A DNA stretch of 39,956 nt from Methylibium sp. (lineage in GTDB: Bacteria > Pseudomonadota > Gammaproteobacteria > Burkholderiales > Burkholderiaceae_C). Under the pieces are notes generated by a model. It was not told the origin of the DNA. It ran no database searches and saw nothing but the letters and a program-made list of their open reading frames with translations. The first letter of the stretch is position 1. Each line of letters starts with the position of its first letter. A program made the translations under genes and the position numbers. Shown here piece by piece: positions 27,807 to 35,623 of the stretch. The stretch lies in the NCBI GenBank assembly GCA_013824165.1, contig PNNH01000011.1:1-39956 (forward strand), in the 5' to 3' direction.

Positions 27807-28688
27807 ATGAGCCGTCTTTCCAACCCGATCCTGATGGTCGCCGCTTCGCTGGTGATGATCGCCTGTGCCACTGCACCCACCGAAGCCCTGGGGCCTGCCG
27901 CCAAGGAGACCATCTACGCCGTCACCGAGTCCGGGCAGCTGATCCACTTCAACGCCGGCCAGCCGCAGCGGCTGCTGAGCCGCCGCCCCTTGCAAGGCCT
28001 GCCCGCCGGCGAGCGCCTGCTGGGCATTGACTACCGCGTGGCCCGCGGCCAGCTCTTTGGCCTCGGCGCCAGCGGCCAGCTCTATCGCATCCACACCGCC
28101 GACGCGCGGCTGGAGAAGATCGGCAGCCCGGTGGCGCTGCCCAGCCAGGGCGCCAGCGAGTGGGGCATGGACTTCAACCCGACCGTGGACCGTATCCGGG
28201 TCGTCAACGACTCCGGTTTCAACTTTCGCTTGCACCCGGATACCGGCGCCATCGTCGATGGCGACGCCGCGCAGCCCGGCCTGCAGCTCGATCCACGCCT
28301 GGCCTATGCCGCGGGCGATGTGCAGGCCGGTCAGGCACCCGGCCTGGTGGCCGCGGGCTACACCTACAACAAGACCGACGAGAAGATCACCAGCAACTAC
28401 GCGCTGGACGGCCGCCTCGGCACCCTGGTGCACCAGGGCACGCTGGAAGGCGTGCAACCCGCCGTCTCGCCCAATACCGGCCGGCTCTACACCGTGGGTT
28501 CGCTAGGCCTTGGCCCCTTTGCCCGGGCCACGCTGGACATCTCGGACCTGTCAAACGCCGCCTATGCGGCGCTGAGCCAGGGCAAGGTCTCGGTCTGGTA
28601 TCGGATCGACTTGCGCAGCGGCCGCGCCCAGCGCATCGGCAGCATCGGCGGCGGTGAGGCCGTCGTCGGCGCCGCGATCGAGCCCTGA
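27807..28688 (+). CDS. DUF4394 lipoprotein
   Basis: 293 residues, predicted to be exported and possibly lipidated: a hydrophobic signal segment ends LVMIAC, a fair lipobox with C20 as the modified residue. The mature part is one DUF4394 domain, a repeat-rich beta fold (probably a propeller) with the family hallmarks YAVTESGQLIHF, LLGIDYR, GMDFNPTVDRIRVVNDSGFNFRLHPDTGAIV and YTVGSLGLG. Proteins of this family have no proven function. GGAG precedes the ATG by six bases. It stands alone, divergent from pyrC and convergent with the LysR gene 29 bases downstream. Confidence 0.85.
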   Translation: MSRLSNPILMVAASLVMIACATAPTEALGPAAKETIYAVTESGQLIHFNAGQPQRLLSRRPLQGLPAGERLLGIDYRVARGQLFGLGASGQLYRIHTADARLEKIGSPVALPSQGASEWGMDFNPTVDRIRVVNDSGFNFRLHPDTGAIVDGDAAQPGLQLDPRLAYAAGDVQAGQAPGLVAAGYTYNKTDEKITSNYALDGRLGTLVHQGTLEGVQPAVSPNTGRLYTVGSLGLGPFARATLDISDLSNAAYAALSQGKVSVWYRIDLRSGRAQRIGSIGGGEAVVGAAIEP

Positions 28689-28717
28689 CGAAACCGGAAC
28701 AATCTTGACCGGGCCGC

Positions 28718-29647
28718 TCAGGCCTTCGCAGGTCGGGGCTGGGTCAGGAAGTCCCACAGCGCCAGCGCTGGCGGCTTGCTGCGCTTGGCCACTTCGGGGC
28801 GCTCACGGTAGATGCGCAGCTCCATGTTCAGCTCGAAGCTGCCGGCCGCACTGGCCTGCACCAGCGTGCCGGCCTTCAGCTCCTTGACCACCGAACTGGC
28901 CGGCAGAAAGGCAATGCCGTGGCCCTCCAGCGCCATGGCCTTGAGACCTTCGGCCATATCAGTCTCATAGATCGCATCCAGATTCAGCGCGGTCGGCGCC
29001 TCCTTGACGATCAACTCGACCAGCCGCCCCAGGTAGGCGCCCGAGGCATAGCTGAGGAAGGGCAGCTTCTGCCCCGGATGGCCGGGCAGGCCGAACAGCG
29101 GCCGACCCTGCGCATCGGCCTTGGCATAAGCGGCCAGCGTTTCAGAGCCCAGCGAGGCCATCTGGTAGCGCTCCGGGTCCAGCTGCAGCGGCTGGCTGGC
29201 ATGGTGATAAACGATCAGCAGATCGCAATTGCCTTCGCTGAGCTGCAGCATCGCGTCATGCACGTTCAGCGCATTCAGGCGGCACTTCAGGGCGCCGAAG
29301 CTCTGGCGCAGATCCATCAGCCAATGCGGGAAGAAGCTGAAGGCCAGCGAATGCGGCACGGCGAACTCGATCATGTCCTGCCCCGCCGCCTGGTGGCTGC
29401 GCAACATATTGCGGGTGGACTGCAGGCTGCCGAGGATGTCCACTGCCTGGCCCAGCAGGGTCTCGCCGGCACTGGTCAGCCGGGTCGGATAGGACGAACG
29501 GTCCACCAGATCGACGCCGGCCCAGGCTTCCAGCGCCTGAATGCGGCGCGAAAACGCCGGCTGCGTCACATGCCGGAGCTGCGCCGAACGCGAAAAGCTG
29601 CGCGTCTCGGCCAAACTGACGAAGTCTTCAAGCCACTTGGTTTCCAC
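28718..29647 (-). CDS. LysR-type transcriptional regulator, HypT-like
   Basis: 309-residue LysR-family regulator. The winged helix-turn-helix covers about 4-62 (METKWLEDFVSLAETRSFSRSA, TQPAFSRRIQALE, RLTSAGETLL), and an effector-binding domain follows. The start METKWL, the stretch FLSYASGAYLGRLVE and EGHGIAFLP resemble E. coli HypT (YjiE), the hypochlorite-responsive regulator. That similarity is from memory and the stimulus here is unproven. I choose the GTG at 29647 by alignment; an ATG at 29671 is possible. GGCTACACTG just upstream (about 29652-29661 on the minus strand) could be a -10, which would make the message nearly leaderless. The target genes are unknown; LysR proteins often regulate a divergent neighbour, here the PEP-CTERM gene. 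Confidence 0.88.
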   Translation of the reverse strand: METKWLEDFVSLAETRSFSRSAQLRHVTQPAFSRRIQALEAWAGVDLVDRSSYPTRLTSAGETLLGQAVDILGSLQSTRNMLRSHQAAGQDMIEFAVPHSLAFSFFPHWLMDLRQSFGALKCRLNALNVHDAMLQLSEGNCDLLIVYHHASQPLQLDPERYQMASLGSETLAAYAKADAQGRPLFGLPGHPGQKLPFLSYASGAYLGRLVELIVKEAPTALNLDAIYETDMAEGLKAMALEGHGIAFLPASSVVKELKAGTLVQASAAGSFELNMELRIYRERPEVAKRSKPPALALWDFLTQPRPAKA

Positions 29648-29845
29648 AGGGTCAGTGTAGCCGCGCCTCATCACCCACTGTCGGCAGGGTTCAAGTGCCG
29701 TCTTCACCCCCTCGTTCACGGTGCCCACCCCCCTAGATGAAGGGGAGCTCGGAGCTTGCAAACGGACGCTGCTAAGTACAGTCGGGCCGAACCTACTGAA
29801 TGAAGTCGGGCGACCGCTTCACCACCCTTTCGCCGGAGCATTCCA

Positions 29846-30520
29846 ATGCGGCTCATCAAAACCCTGGCAGCAGGCGCGCTGCTCTCTTCGCTGTCTTTGG
29901 CTTGCGTTGCAGGCACAACCCTGACGTTTGAGGGCGTTGGCGATCTGAACTCGGTGGGGAACTTCTACAACGCCCAGGGCATCAGCTTCGGCAGCAATGC
30001 ATTCGGACTTGTCGCTTTCGGTGCAGGTGGCAGTGGTCGCTTTGTCGTCGGAAGCATGCCGTCCCCAACAACGGCCTTGGCGTTTACCTCGGAGAACCCG
30101 GACGACATCAGTTTCATCATTAACGTGAAGAACGGGTTCCAGGAGTCGCTCAACTTCTTTTACAGCAACCTCCGAGGCACCACGGGTGCGGTCCAGCTGT
30201 TCACCGGCCTTGACGGCGCGGGCGACCAGATCGGATCGACCTTGGCGCTGGGCAACATCGACCAGAGCGACTGTCCGTCCGTCAATGGGCAGCCAGCGAT
30301 CTGTCTTTGGAATGAAGACGGGATCGGCTTCGCTGGAACAGCCTACTCTGTGCGGATCTCGGGACTCGGCGGCAGCGATTTGTTCTTCGATAACCTGAGC
30401 TTCGGTTCAGCCGGCCCCGGCAACAACGTCCCCGAGCCTGCCTCCCTGGCCCTGGCCTTGGCCGCCGCTGGCGCTGCCGCGCTGACACGCCGCCGCAAGG
30501 TGGCCGCGACGGCCGCCTGA
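29846..30520 (+). CDS. PEP-CTERM sorting-domain exported protein
   Basis: 224 residues. An N-terminal signal peptide (about 1-22, ending LACVAG) precedes a beta-rich domain of about 170 residues rich in Gly, Ser, Asn and Phe. The C-terminal tail is a classical PEP-CTERM signal: VPEPASLALAL from about 195, a hydrophobic segment, then TRRRK. Such proteins are cut and anchored by an EpsH-type exosortase, usually linked to exopolysaccharide or biofilm matrix; no exosortase gene is in the window. Two cysteines (DCPSVNGQPAIC) may pair. GGAG lies upstream of the ATG. Its coding sequence is less GC-biased than neighbouring genes. A strong terminator follows. Confidence 0.88.
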   Translation: MRLIKTLAAGALLSSLSLACVAGTTLTFEGVGDLNSVGNFYNAQGISFGSNAFGLVAFGAGGSGRFVVGSMPSPTTALAFTSENPDDISFIINVKNGFQESLNFFYSNLRGTTGAVQLFTGLDGAGDQIGSTLALGNIDQSDCPSVNGQPAICLWNEDGIGFAGTAYSVRISGLGGSDLFFDNLSFGSAGPGNNVPEPASLALALAAAGAAALTRRRKVAATAA

Positions 30521-30566
30521 TCGATCACCCTCCGCAAAGCAAGAACGCAGCACCTCGCGAACACTT

Positions 30567-30600
30567 GGGCCCGCCGGCAACGGCGGGCCCTTTCTTTTGT
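30567..30600 (+). terminator. Rho-independent terminator of the PEP-CTERM gene
   Basis: A perfect 10-bp stem, GGGCCCGCCG (30567-30576) with CGGCGGGCCC (30581-30590), is closed by a GCAA (GNRA) tetraloop and followed by TTTCTTTTGT. It lies 46 bases after the PEP-CTERM stop. The T-run exists only on the plus strand, so it does not serve the convergent ABC transporter gene well. Confidence 0.92.
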
Positions 30601-30617
30601 CGCTCACCAGCCAGCCT

Positions 30618-32453
30618 TCAGGCCGGGGCGCCACCCGCCTGCTGCAGCTGCCACATCTGCGCATAGCGGCCGCCTCGGGCCAGCAAGTCCTCATGCCGAC
30701 CGCGCTCGATCACCCGGCCCTGCTCCAGCACCAGGATCTCGTGCGCATCGACGATGGTGGACAGACGGTGGGCAATCACCAGCACGGTCTTGTTCCGGCC
30801 CACCGCCTCCAGCTCGGCCTGGATAGCGCGCTCGTTGCGTGAATCCAGCGCCGACGTGGCCTCGTCGAAGATCAGGATCGGGGGATCCTTCAATAGCGTG
30901 CGGGCAATCGCCACGCGCTGCTTCTCGCCGCCGCTGAGCTTGAGCCCGCGCTCGCCCACCATGGTGTCGTACCCCTTGGGCTGCGCGACGATGAAGTCGT
31001 GGATGTGCGCGGCGCGCGCCGCCGCCTCGATCTCCTCGCGGCTGGCCCCCGGCCGGCCGTAGGCAATGTTGTAGGCGATGGTGTCGTTGAACAGCACCGT
31101 GTCCTGCGGCACGATGCCGATGGCGCGGCGCAGCGAGCCCTGCGTGACCGAACGCAACTCCTGGCCGTCGATGCTGATGCGGCCGGCGTCGACGTCGTAG
31201 AAGCGGTAGAGCAGGCGCGCCAGCGTACTCTTGCCCGAGCCGCTCGGGCCCACCACCGCCAACTTCCGGCCAGCCGGGATCTCGAACGAGACCTGGTGCA
31301 GGATGCGCCGCGCCGGGTCGTAGGAGAAGTCCACCGCGTCAAAACGCACGCTGGCGCCGCTCACCTTCAGCGCAGCGGCGCCCGGCGCGTCAGCCACCTC
31401 GCGCTCGCGCTCCAGCAGCGTGAACATCTTGTCCAGGTCGGTCAGGCTCTGCTTGATCTCGCGGTAGATCACGCCCAGGAAGTTCAGCGGAATATAGAGC
31501 TGGATCATGAAGGCGTTGATCATCACCAGATCGCCCAAGCTCATCTGCCCGGACGCCACGCCCTCGGTGGCGCGCCACAACATGCCCACCAGGGCGCAGG
31601 CAATGATCAACTGCTGGCCGCTGTTCAGCAGCGACAGCGTGCTCTGCGACTTGAGCTGCGCGCGGCGCAGCTTCTCCAGACTTTCGTCGTAGCGGCGCGC
31701 CTCGAAGTCCTCGTTGTTGAAGTACTTGACCGTCTCGTAGTTCAGCAGCGCATCGATGGCCTTGCTGTGCGCCACCGAATCCAGCTCATTGAGCTGGCGC
31801 CTGAACTTGGTGCGCCATTCGGTGACGGTGATCGTGAAGCCGATGTACAGCGCCAGCGCGCCCAGCGTGATCCACGCGAACATCGCATCGAACTTGTAGG
31901 CCAGCAGGCCCAGCACCAGCGTCACCTCGATCAGCGTGGGCACGATGCTGTAGAGCGAGTAGGAGATCAGCGAATGCACCGCGCGGGTGCCGCGCTCGAT
32001 GTCGCGCGTCATGCCGCCGGTCTGGCGCTCCAGGTGAAAGCGCAGGCTCAAGTCATGCAGATGGCGGAACACCTGCAAGGAGATCGAGCGTGCCGTGCCC
32101 TCGGTGGCTTTGGCGAAGATCAGCTCGCGCAGTTCGGTGAACAAGGAACTGGAGAAGCGCAAAGCGCCATAGGCCAACAAGACGCCGAGCGGCACGACCA
32201 GCAGCGCTTGTGCATCGCCGGGCTTGATGGACAAGCTGTCCACCAGATGCTTGAGCAGCACCGGCACACCCACATTGGCCAGCTTGGCCGCCAGCATGAA
32301 GCCCAGCGCCAGGCCGACCCGCCAGCGGTAGCGCCACAGATAGGGCAACAGCTTGCCGATGGTGGCCCAGTCGGAGCGTGCGGCGGGCTGCGGCGCGTCT
32401 GCCGCTGCAACGGTGGAACTGGGGGCAGCCCGGGCCTGGGATCGATTGCGCAT
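30618..32453 (-). CDS. ABC transporter, Atm1/HMT1-type exporter (fused TMD-NBD)
   Basis: 611-residue half-transporter expected to form a homodimer in the inner membrane. The transmembrane domain (about 30-330) has the Atm1-like stretch GGMTRDIERGTRAVHSLISY and the NYETVKYFNNE motif typical of mitochondrial Atm1/ABCB7 and bacterial relatives. The ATPase domain has Walker A GPSGSGKST, Q-loop IVPQDTVLFNDT, signature LSGGEKQR, Walker B ILIFDEATSALD and the switch histidine in IAHRLS. Known bacterial relatives export glutathione-linked metal conjugates; the substrate here is inferred. I use the ATG at 32453; a TTG at 32486 is possible. It is divergent from the thioesterase gene. Confidence 0.93.
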   Translation of the reverse strand: MRNRSQARAAPSSTVAAADAPQPAARSDWATIGKLLPYLWRYRWRVGLALGFMLAAKLANVGVPVLLKHLVDSLSIKPGDAQALLVVPLGVLLAYGALRFSSSLFTELRELIFAKATEGTARSISLQVFRHLHDLSLRFHLERQTGGMTRDIERGTRAVHSLISYSLYSIVPTLIEVTLVLGLLAYKFDAMFAWITLGALALYIGFTITVTEWRTKFRRQLNELDSVAHSKAIDALLNYETVKYFNNEDFEARRYDESLEKLRRAQLKSQSTLSLLNSGQQLIIACALVGMLWRATEGVASGQMSLGDLVMINAFMIQLYIPLNFLGVIYREIKQSLTDLDKMFTLLEREREVADAPGAAALKVSGASVRFDAVDFSYDPARRILHQVSFEIPAGRKLAVVGPSGSGKSTLARLLYRFYDVDAGRISIDGQELRSVTQGSLRRAIGIVPQDTVLFNDTIAYNIAYGRPGASREEIEAAARAAHIHDFIVAQPKGYDTMVGERGLKLSGGEKQRVAIARTLLKDPPILIFDEATSALDSRNERAIQAELEAVGRNKTVLVIAHRLSTIVDAHEILVLEQGRVIERGRHEDLLARGGRYAQMWQLQQAGGAPA

Positions 32454-32458
32454 GCTTT

Positions 32459-32487
32459 TTGCTGGGGGTCTCGGCGTGGCTGACAAT
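32459..32487 (+). promoter_or_regulatory. Possible promoter of the thioesterase/oxidoreductase pair
   Basis: TTGCTG (32459-32464) and GACAAT (32482-32487) are 17 bases apart, giving 3/6 and 4/6 matches to the sigma70 consensus. The predicted start lies about 22 bases before the thioesterase ATG. It is weak but the only candidate in the short divergent gap. Confidence 0.35.
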
Positions 32488-32517
32488 GTTCAGCGTCCAT
32501 TCTCCCAGGTAAGCACC

Positions 32518-32943
32518 ATGTCCGAGATTCCAAGCTCCAGTCCCACTCCCATCGGCAGCACGCTGCCCTCCACCCGCGAGCTGGTGCTGCGCGTGATGCC
32601 CATGCCGGCGGACACCAATGGCAATGGCGACATCTTCGGCGGCTGGATCATGGGCCAGGTCGACCTGGCCGCCTCGGTGCTGGCCACCCGCATCTCGCGC
32701 GGCCGCGTCGCCACCGTGGCGGTCAATGAGTTCATCTTCAAGCAGCCGGTGTCGGTCGGTGACCTGCTGTCCTTCTACGCACAGGTGACGCGCATCGGCC
32801 GCACCTCAATCACGCTGCATGTGGAAGTGATCGCCGAGCGCAACCCCACCGCGCCGCAGGTGGTGAAGGTGACCGAAGCCAACCTGACCTTCGTCGCCAT
32901 CGACGTCAACGGCAAGCCCCGGCCCATCGACACGAGCGCATGA
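32518..32943 (+). CDS. yciA: YciA-like acyl-CoA thioesterase
   Basis: Hotdog-fold thioesterase of 141 residues hydrolysing acyl-CoA to free acid and CoA. The signature TNGNGDIFGGWIMGQVDLAAS (33-53) matches YciA, with D49 at the position of the catalytic aspartate (D44 in the Haemophilus protein). RGRVATVAVNEFIFKQPVSVGDLL follows. I start at the ATG at 32518, preceded by AGGTAAG; the open frame extends upstream into the ABC transporter gene. The stop overlaps the following FAD oxidoreductase start by four bases (ATGA), so the two are translationally coupled. The preferred chain length is unknown. Confidence 0.93.
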   Translation: MSEIPSSSPTPIGSTLPSTRELVLRVMPMPADTNGNGDIFGGWIMGQVDLAASVLATRISRGRVATVAVNEFIFKQPVSVGDLLSFYAQVTRIGRTSITLHVEVIAERNPTAPQVVKVTEANLTFVAIDVNGKPRPIDTSA

Positions 32944-34097
32944 GCAAGAGCTCGGTGCTGATCATCGGCGGTGGTGCGATCGGCAGCGCCATCGCCGCCC
33001 ATCTGGCTGCCCTGCCCGAGGGGCGGAGCCGCTCGATCACCGTGCTGGAGCGCGACCCCAGCTACGCCCAAGCTTCGTCGGCGCTGTCGGCCGCCTCCAT
33101 CCGCCAGCAGTTCAGCACGCCGCTGAACATCTCGCTGTCGCAGTACGGGCTGCAGCAGCTGCGCGCGATGGGGCCGGACGCCAGCCTGGTCGAACGCGGC
33201 TACCTCTACCTGTCCACGCCGGAAGGCGCCGAAGGTTTGCGTGAGCTGCATGCACTGCAATGCGCGGCCGGTGCCGACATCGCGCTGATGACGCCGGCGC
33301 AGCTGAACCAACGCTGGCCCTGGCTGGCGACGCAAGACCTGGCCCTGGGCAGCTGGGGCCGCAGCGGTGAGGGCTGGTTCGACGGATGGGGCCTGCTGCA
33401 GCATGACCGCCGCCAGGCGCTGCAGCAAGGCGTGCGCTATCTGCAGGCCGAAGCGATGGCGCTTGAGCGCGACGCCACCGGCACACTGACCGGAGTGCGC
33501 TGCGCCGATGGCACGCTGCTGCAGGCCGAGCACTATGTGCTGGCCTGCGGCGCCTGGTCCGGCACCTTGGCCGCCACTGCCGGGCTGGCTGTGCCGGTTA
33601 GCGGCAAGCGCCGCAGCGTCTATGTGTTTCGCAGCCCCGAGAAGGCGCCGAGCAGCCCCTTGCTGATCGACCCCTCGGGCCTGTGGTTCCGCCCCGAGGG
33701 CGACGACGGGCTGTTCATCTGCGGCGGCCCGCCGCTGGGACCGGACGATGACTTCCTGCCGCTCGACCCCGAGCCCGATCTGTTCGAAGAGCGGCTCTGG
33801 CCCGCACTGGCCGAGCGCGTGCCCGGCTTCGAGAGCCTGCGGCCGCAGCGTGCCTGGGCCGGCTATTACGAGATGAACAATTTCGACCACAACGGCCTGG
33901 TCGGCGCCCTGCCCGAGTGCCCGAACCTGCTGCTGGCCTGCGGCTTCTCAGGCCACGGCCTGCAACATGCGCCGGGCGTGGGCCGTGGCGTGGCCGAGCT
34001 GATCGCCTACGGCGAATACCGCAGCCTGGATCTGGCGCCGCTGTCGCCGACCCGCATTGCGGCCGGCCAGCCTTACCGCGAGCTCAATGTGATCTGA
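32940..34097 (+). CDS. FAD-dependent oxidoreductase, DAO family (FOXRED1-like)
   Basis: 385-residue flavoprotein of the D-amino-acid oxidase superfamily. The dinucleotide-binding loop IIGGGAIGSAIA is at 8-19 and the FAD-binding acidic residue in TVLERD about 20 residues later. ALSAASIRQQFSTPLNI near residue 50 and the C-terminal FDHNGLVGALPECPNLLLACGFSGHGLQHAPGVG resemble FOXRED1 and related sarcosine/glycine-type oxidases. The substrate cannot be told; being coupled to an acyl-CoA thioesterase does not point to an obvious amine. Its last 25 bases overlap the convergent SGNH hydrolase gene. Confidence 0.88.
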   Translation: MSKSSVLIIGGGAIGSAIAAHLAALPEGRSRSITVLERDPSYAQASSALSAASIRQQFSTPLNISLSQYGLQQLRAMGPDASLVERGYLYLSTPEGAEGLRELHALQCAAGADIALMTPAQLNQRWPWLATQDLALGSWGRSGEGWFDGWGLLQHDRRQALQQGVRYLQAEAMALERDATGTLTGVRCADGTLLQAEHYVLACGAWSGTLAATAGLAVPVSGKRRSVYVFRSPEKAPSSPLLIDPSGLWFRPEGDDGLFICGGPPLGPDDDFLPLDPEPDLFEERLWPALAERVPGFESLRPQRAWAGYYEMNNFDHNGLVGALPECPNLLLACGFSGHGLQHAPGVGRGVAELIAYGEYRSLDLAPLSPTRIAAGQPYRELNVI

Positions 34098-34831
34098 GGC
34101 AGCTCGCGTGCCAGGCGCTCAGCCAGCGCTTCGGCCCAGAGTTGGTAGCCCGCCGGCCCGGGATGGAAACCATCCTCGGCCATCAGCGCGGCGGCACTAC
34201 CGGCGCCCATCAGGTGGGGCATGGCCTGCAGTCCGCGGTCACTTCGATCCTGCAGAGCCGCTGCCAGCGAACGATTCAGCTGCGCGGCTTGCGCACCCAG
34301 CAACCAGCGCAAAGGCTGCGGCAGCAGCGGGAACAGATGCATCGGCGGCACCGCGCTGTGCAGCGTGTAGCGCACGCCGGCGCGCTGGCGTGCCAGCGCA
34401 TCAATGCGCGCAAGTAGATCCAGCCAGCGGCGTGGCGAGACCTGGCCCACCACATCGTTGACGCCCAGCGCCGTAACCAGCAGGTCGGCTGGCGCCAGCT
34501 CGGCGGCTTGCACGGCTTGCAAGGCATCCGCGCTGCTGTGGCCGGTCGTGGCCAGCAATTGCCAGTGCACCGAGCCGCCCAGTCGATCAGCCAGCGCCCG
34601 TGAAAGACGCCCGGCCAGCGCCTCATCCTGATGCGCAGCGCCGACGCCAGCGCCGGACGAGTCGCCGACGATCAGCAAGCGCAGCGCAGCTTCGCCCGCG
34701 CCCACCACCCCGGCGCGTGCGCCAGCGGCCTCGGGCAGGCGCAGCGCGCGGCGCCGCACCTGGCGCCCCTGCCACAGCAGCGCCGGCGCCAGCGCGATCT
34801 TGGCCGCGGTGAGCGGAAGGCTCAAGCTCAA
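34073..34831 (-). CDS. SGNH/GDSL-type esterase or lipase
   Basis: 252 residues with the SGNH hydrolase blocks: nucleophile S58 in LLIVGDSSGAG, the block III asparagine N125 in LGVND, and D220/H223 in DGFHPGPAGY. A hydrophobic N-terminal segment (about 4-20, LPLTAAKIALAPALLW) followed by basic residues could be a membrane anchor or uncleaved signal. The gene begins with TTG (34831) that overlaps the enoyl-CoA hydratase stop as TTGA. There is no clear ribosome binding site, so translation probably depends on reinitiation. It is the last gene of the fatty-acid operon and overlaps the convergent FAD oxidoreductase by 25 bases. The substrate is unknown; lipids or acyl esters fit the context. Confidence 0.85.
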   Translation of the reverse strand: MSLSLPLTAAKIALAPALLWQGRQVRRRALRLPEAAGARAGVVGAGEAALRLLIVGDSSGAGVGAAHQDEALAGRLSRALADRLGGSVHWQLLATTGHSSADALQAVQAAELAPADLLVTALGVNDVVGQVSPRRWLDLLARIDALARQRAGVRYTLHSAVPPMHLFPLLPQPLRWLLGAQAAQLNRSLAAALQDRSDRGLQAMPHLMGAGSAAALMAEDGFHPGPAGYQLWAEALAERLARELPQITLSSR

Positions 34832-35592
34832 TCGAACTTGCTGAAGTCCGGCTGGCGCTTCTGGAAGAAGGCCTGGAAGGCTTCCATTGCCTCGGGCGAA
34901 CGCAGGCGGGCGCCGAAGATCTCGGCCTCGACGCGGATGGTTTCCTGCAGCTGCTCAATGCTGTGGCGGCGCATCAGGCGCTTGCTCTCGCGCACCGCGC
35001 TGGGGGCCAGGTGGTTGAAGCGCTCGGCCACGCGGCGCGCCTGGTTCACCACCTCGCCAGCCGGCAGCACGGCGTTGGCGATGCCGCATTCCACCGCATC
35101 GACGCCGGTGAAGGGGTCACCCAGCAGCAGCTTCTCGGCCGCCTTCACATGGCCCATCAGGCGCGGCACGACCAGGCTGGAGCCGAACTCCGGCACCAAG
35201 CCAAGGCCGACAAAAGGCATGGCCAGGCGGGCGTCATCGGCCACATAGACGAAGTCGCAATGCAGCAGCAGCGTGGTGCCGATGCCGATGGCCGCACCGT
35301 TGACGGCGGCGATCACCGGCTTCTCGCAGCCCAGCAGGGCACGCATGAACTGGAACACCGGCGCATCCTCGTCGCGCGGCGGGCTGCCCATGAAGTCCTC
35401 GATGTCGTTGCCCGAGGTGAAGATGCCCGGCTGGCCCTGGATCAGCACCGAGCGCACCGCCTTGTCGGCGTTGGCGGCGATCAGCGCATCGCACATGGCC
35501 TGGTACATCACCCGCGTCAGCGCGTTCTTCTTCTCTGGACGGGCAATCTCAATGGTCATCACACCGTTGACGGTGGCGGTCTTGATCGTCAT
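34828..35592 (-). CDS. Enoyl-CoA hydratase/isomerase family protein
   Basis: Crotonase-fold enzyme of 254 residues acting on acyl-CoA in the cytoplasm. Oxyanion-hole motifs are IFTSGNDIEDF (57-67) and AAVNGAAIGIGTTLLLHCDF (95-114). Of the two catalytic glutamates of hydratases, the one equivalent to rat E164 is present (E135 in GLVPEFGSS), but the E144 position is phenylalanine (MPFVG, 125-129). This pattern fits a delta3,delta2-enoyl-CoA isomerase (PaaG/ECI-like) better than a hydratase; this is inference. The ATG at 35592 has AGGAG seven bases upstream. It lies 31 bases after the alpha/beta hydrolase stop and overlaps the SGNH gene. Confidence 0.9.
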   Translation of the reverse strand: MTIKTATVNGVMTIEIARPEKKNALTRVMYQAMCDALIAANADKAVRSVLIQGQPGIFTSGNDIEDFMGSPPRDEDAPVFQFMRALLGCEKPVIAAVNGAAIGIGTTLLLHCDFVYVADDARLAMPFVGLGLVPEFGSSLVVPRLMGHVKAAEKLLLGDPFTGVDAVECGIANAVLPAGEVVNQARRVAERFNHLAPSAVRESKRLMRRHSIEQLQETIRVEAEIFGARLRSPEAMEAFQAFFQKRQPDFSKFD

Positions 35593-35623
35593 CGCTGGTC
35601 TCCTGATTCTGGATAGGTCGGCA

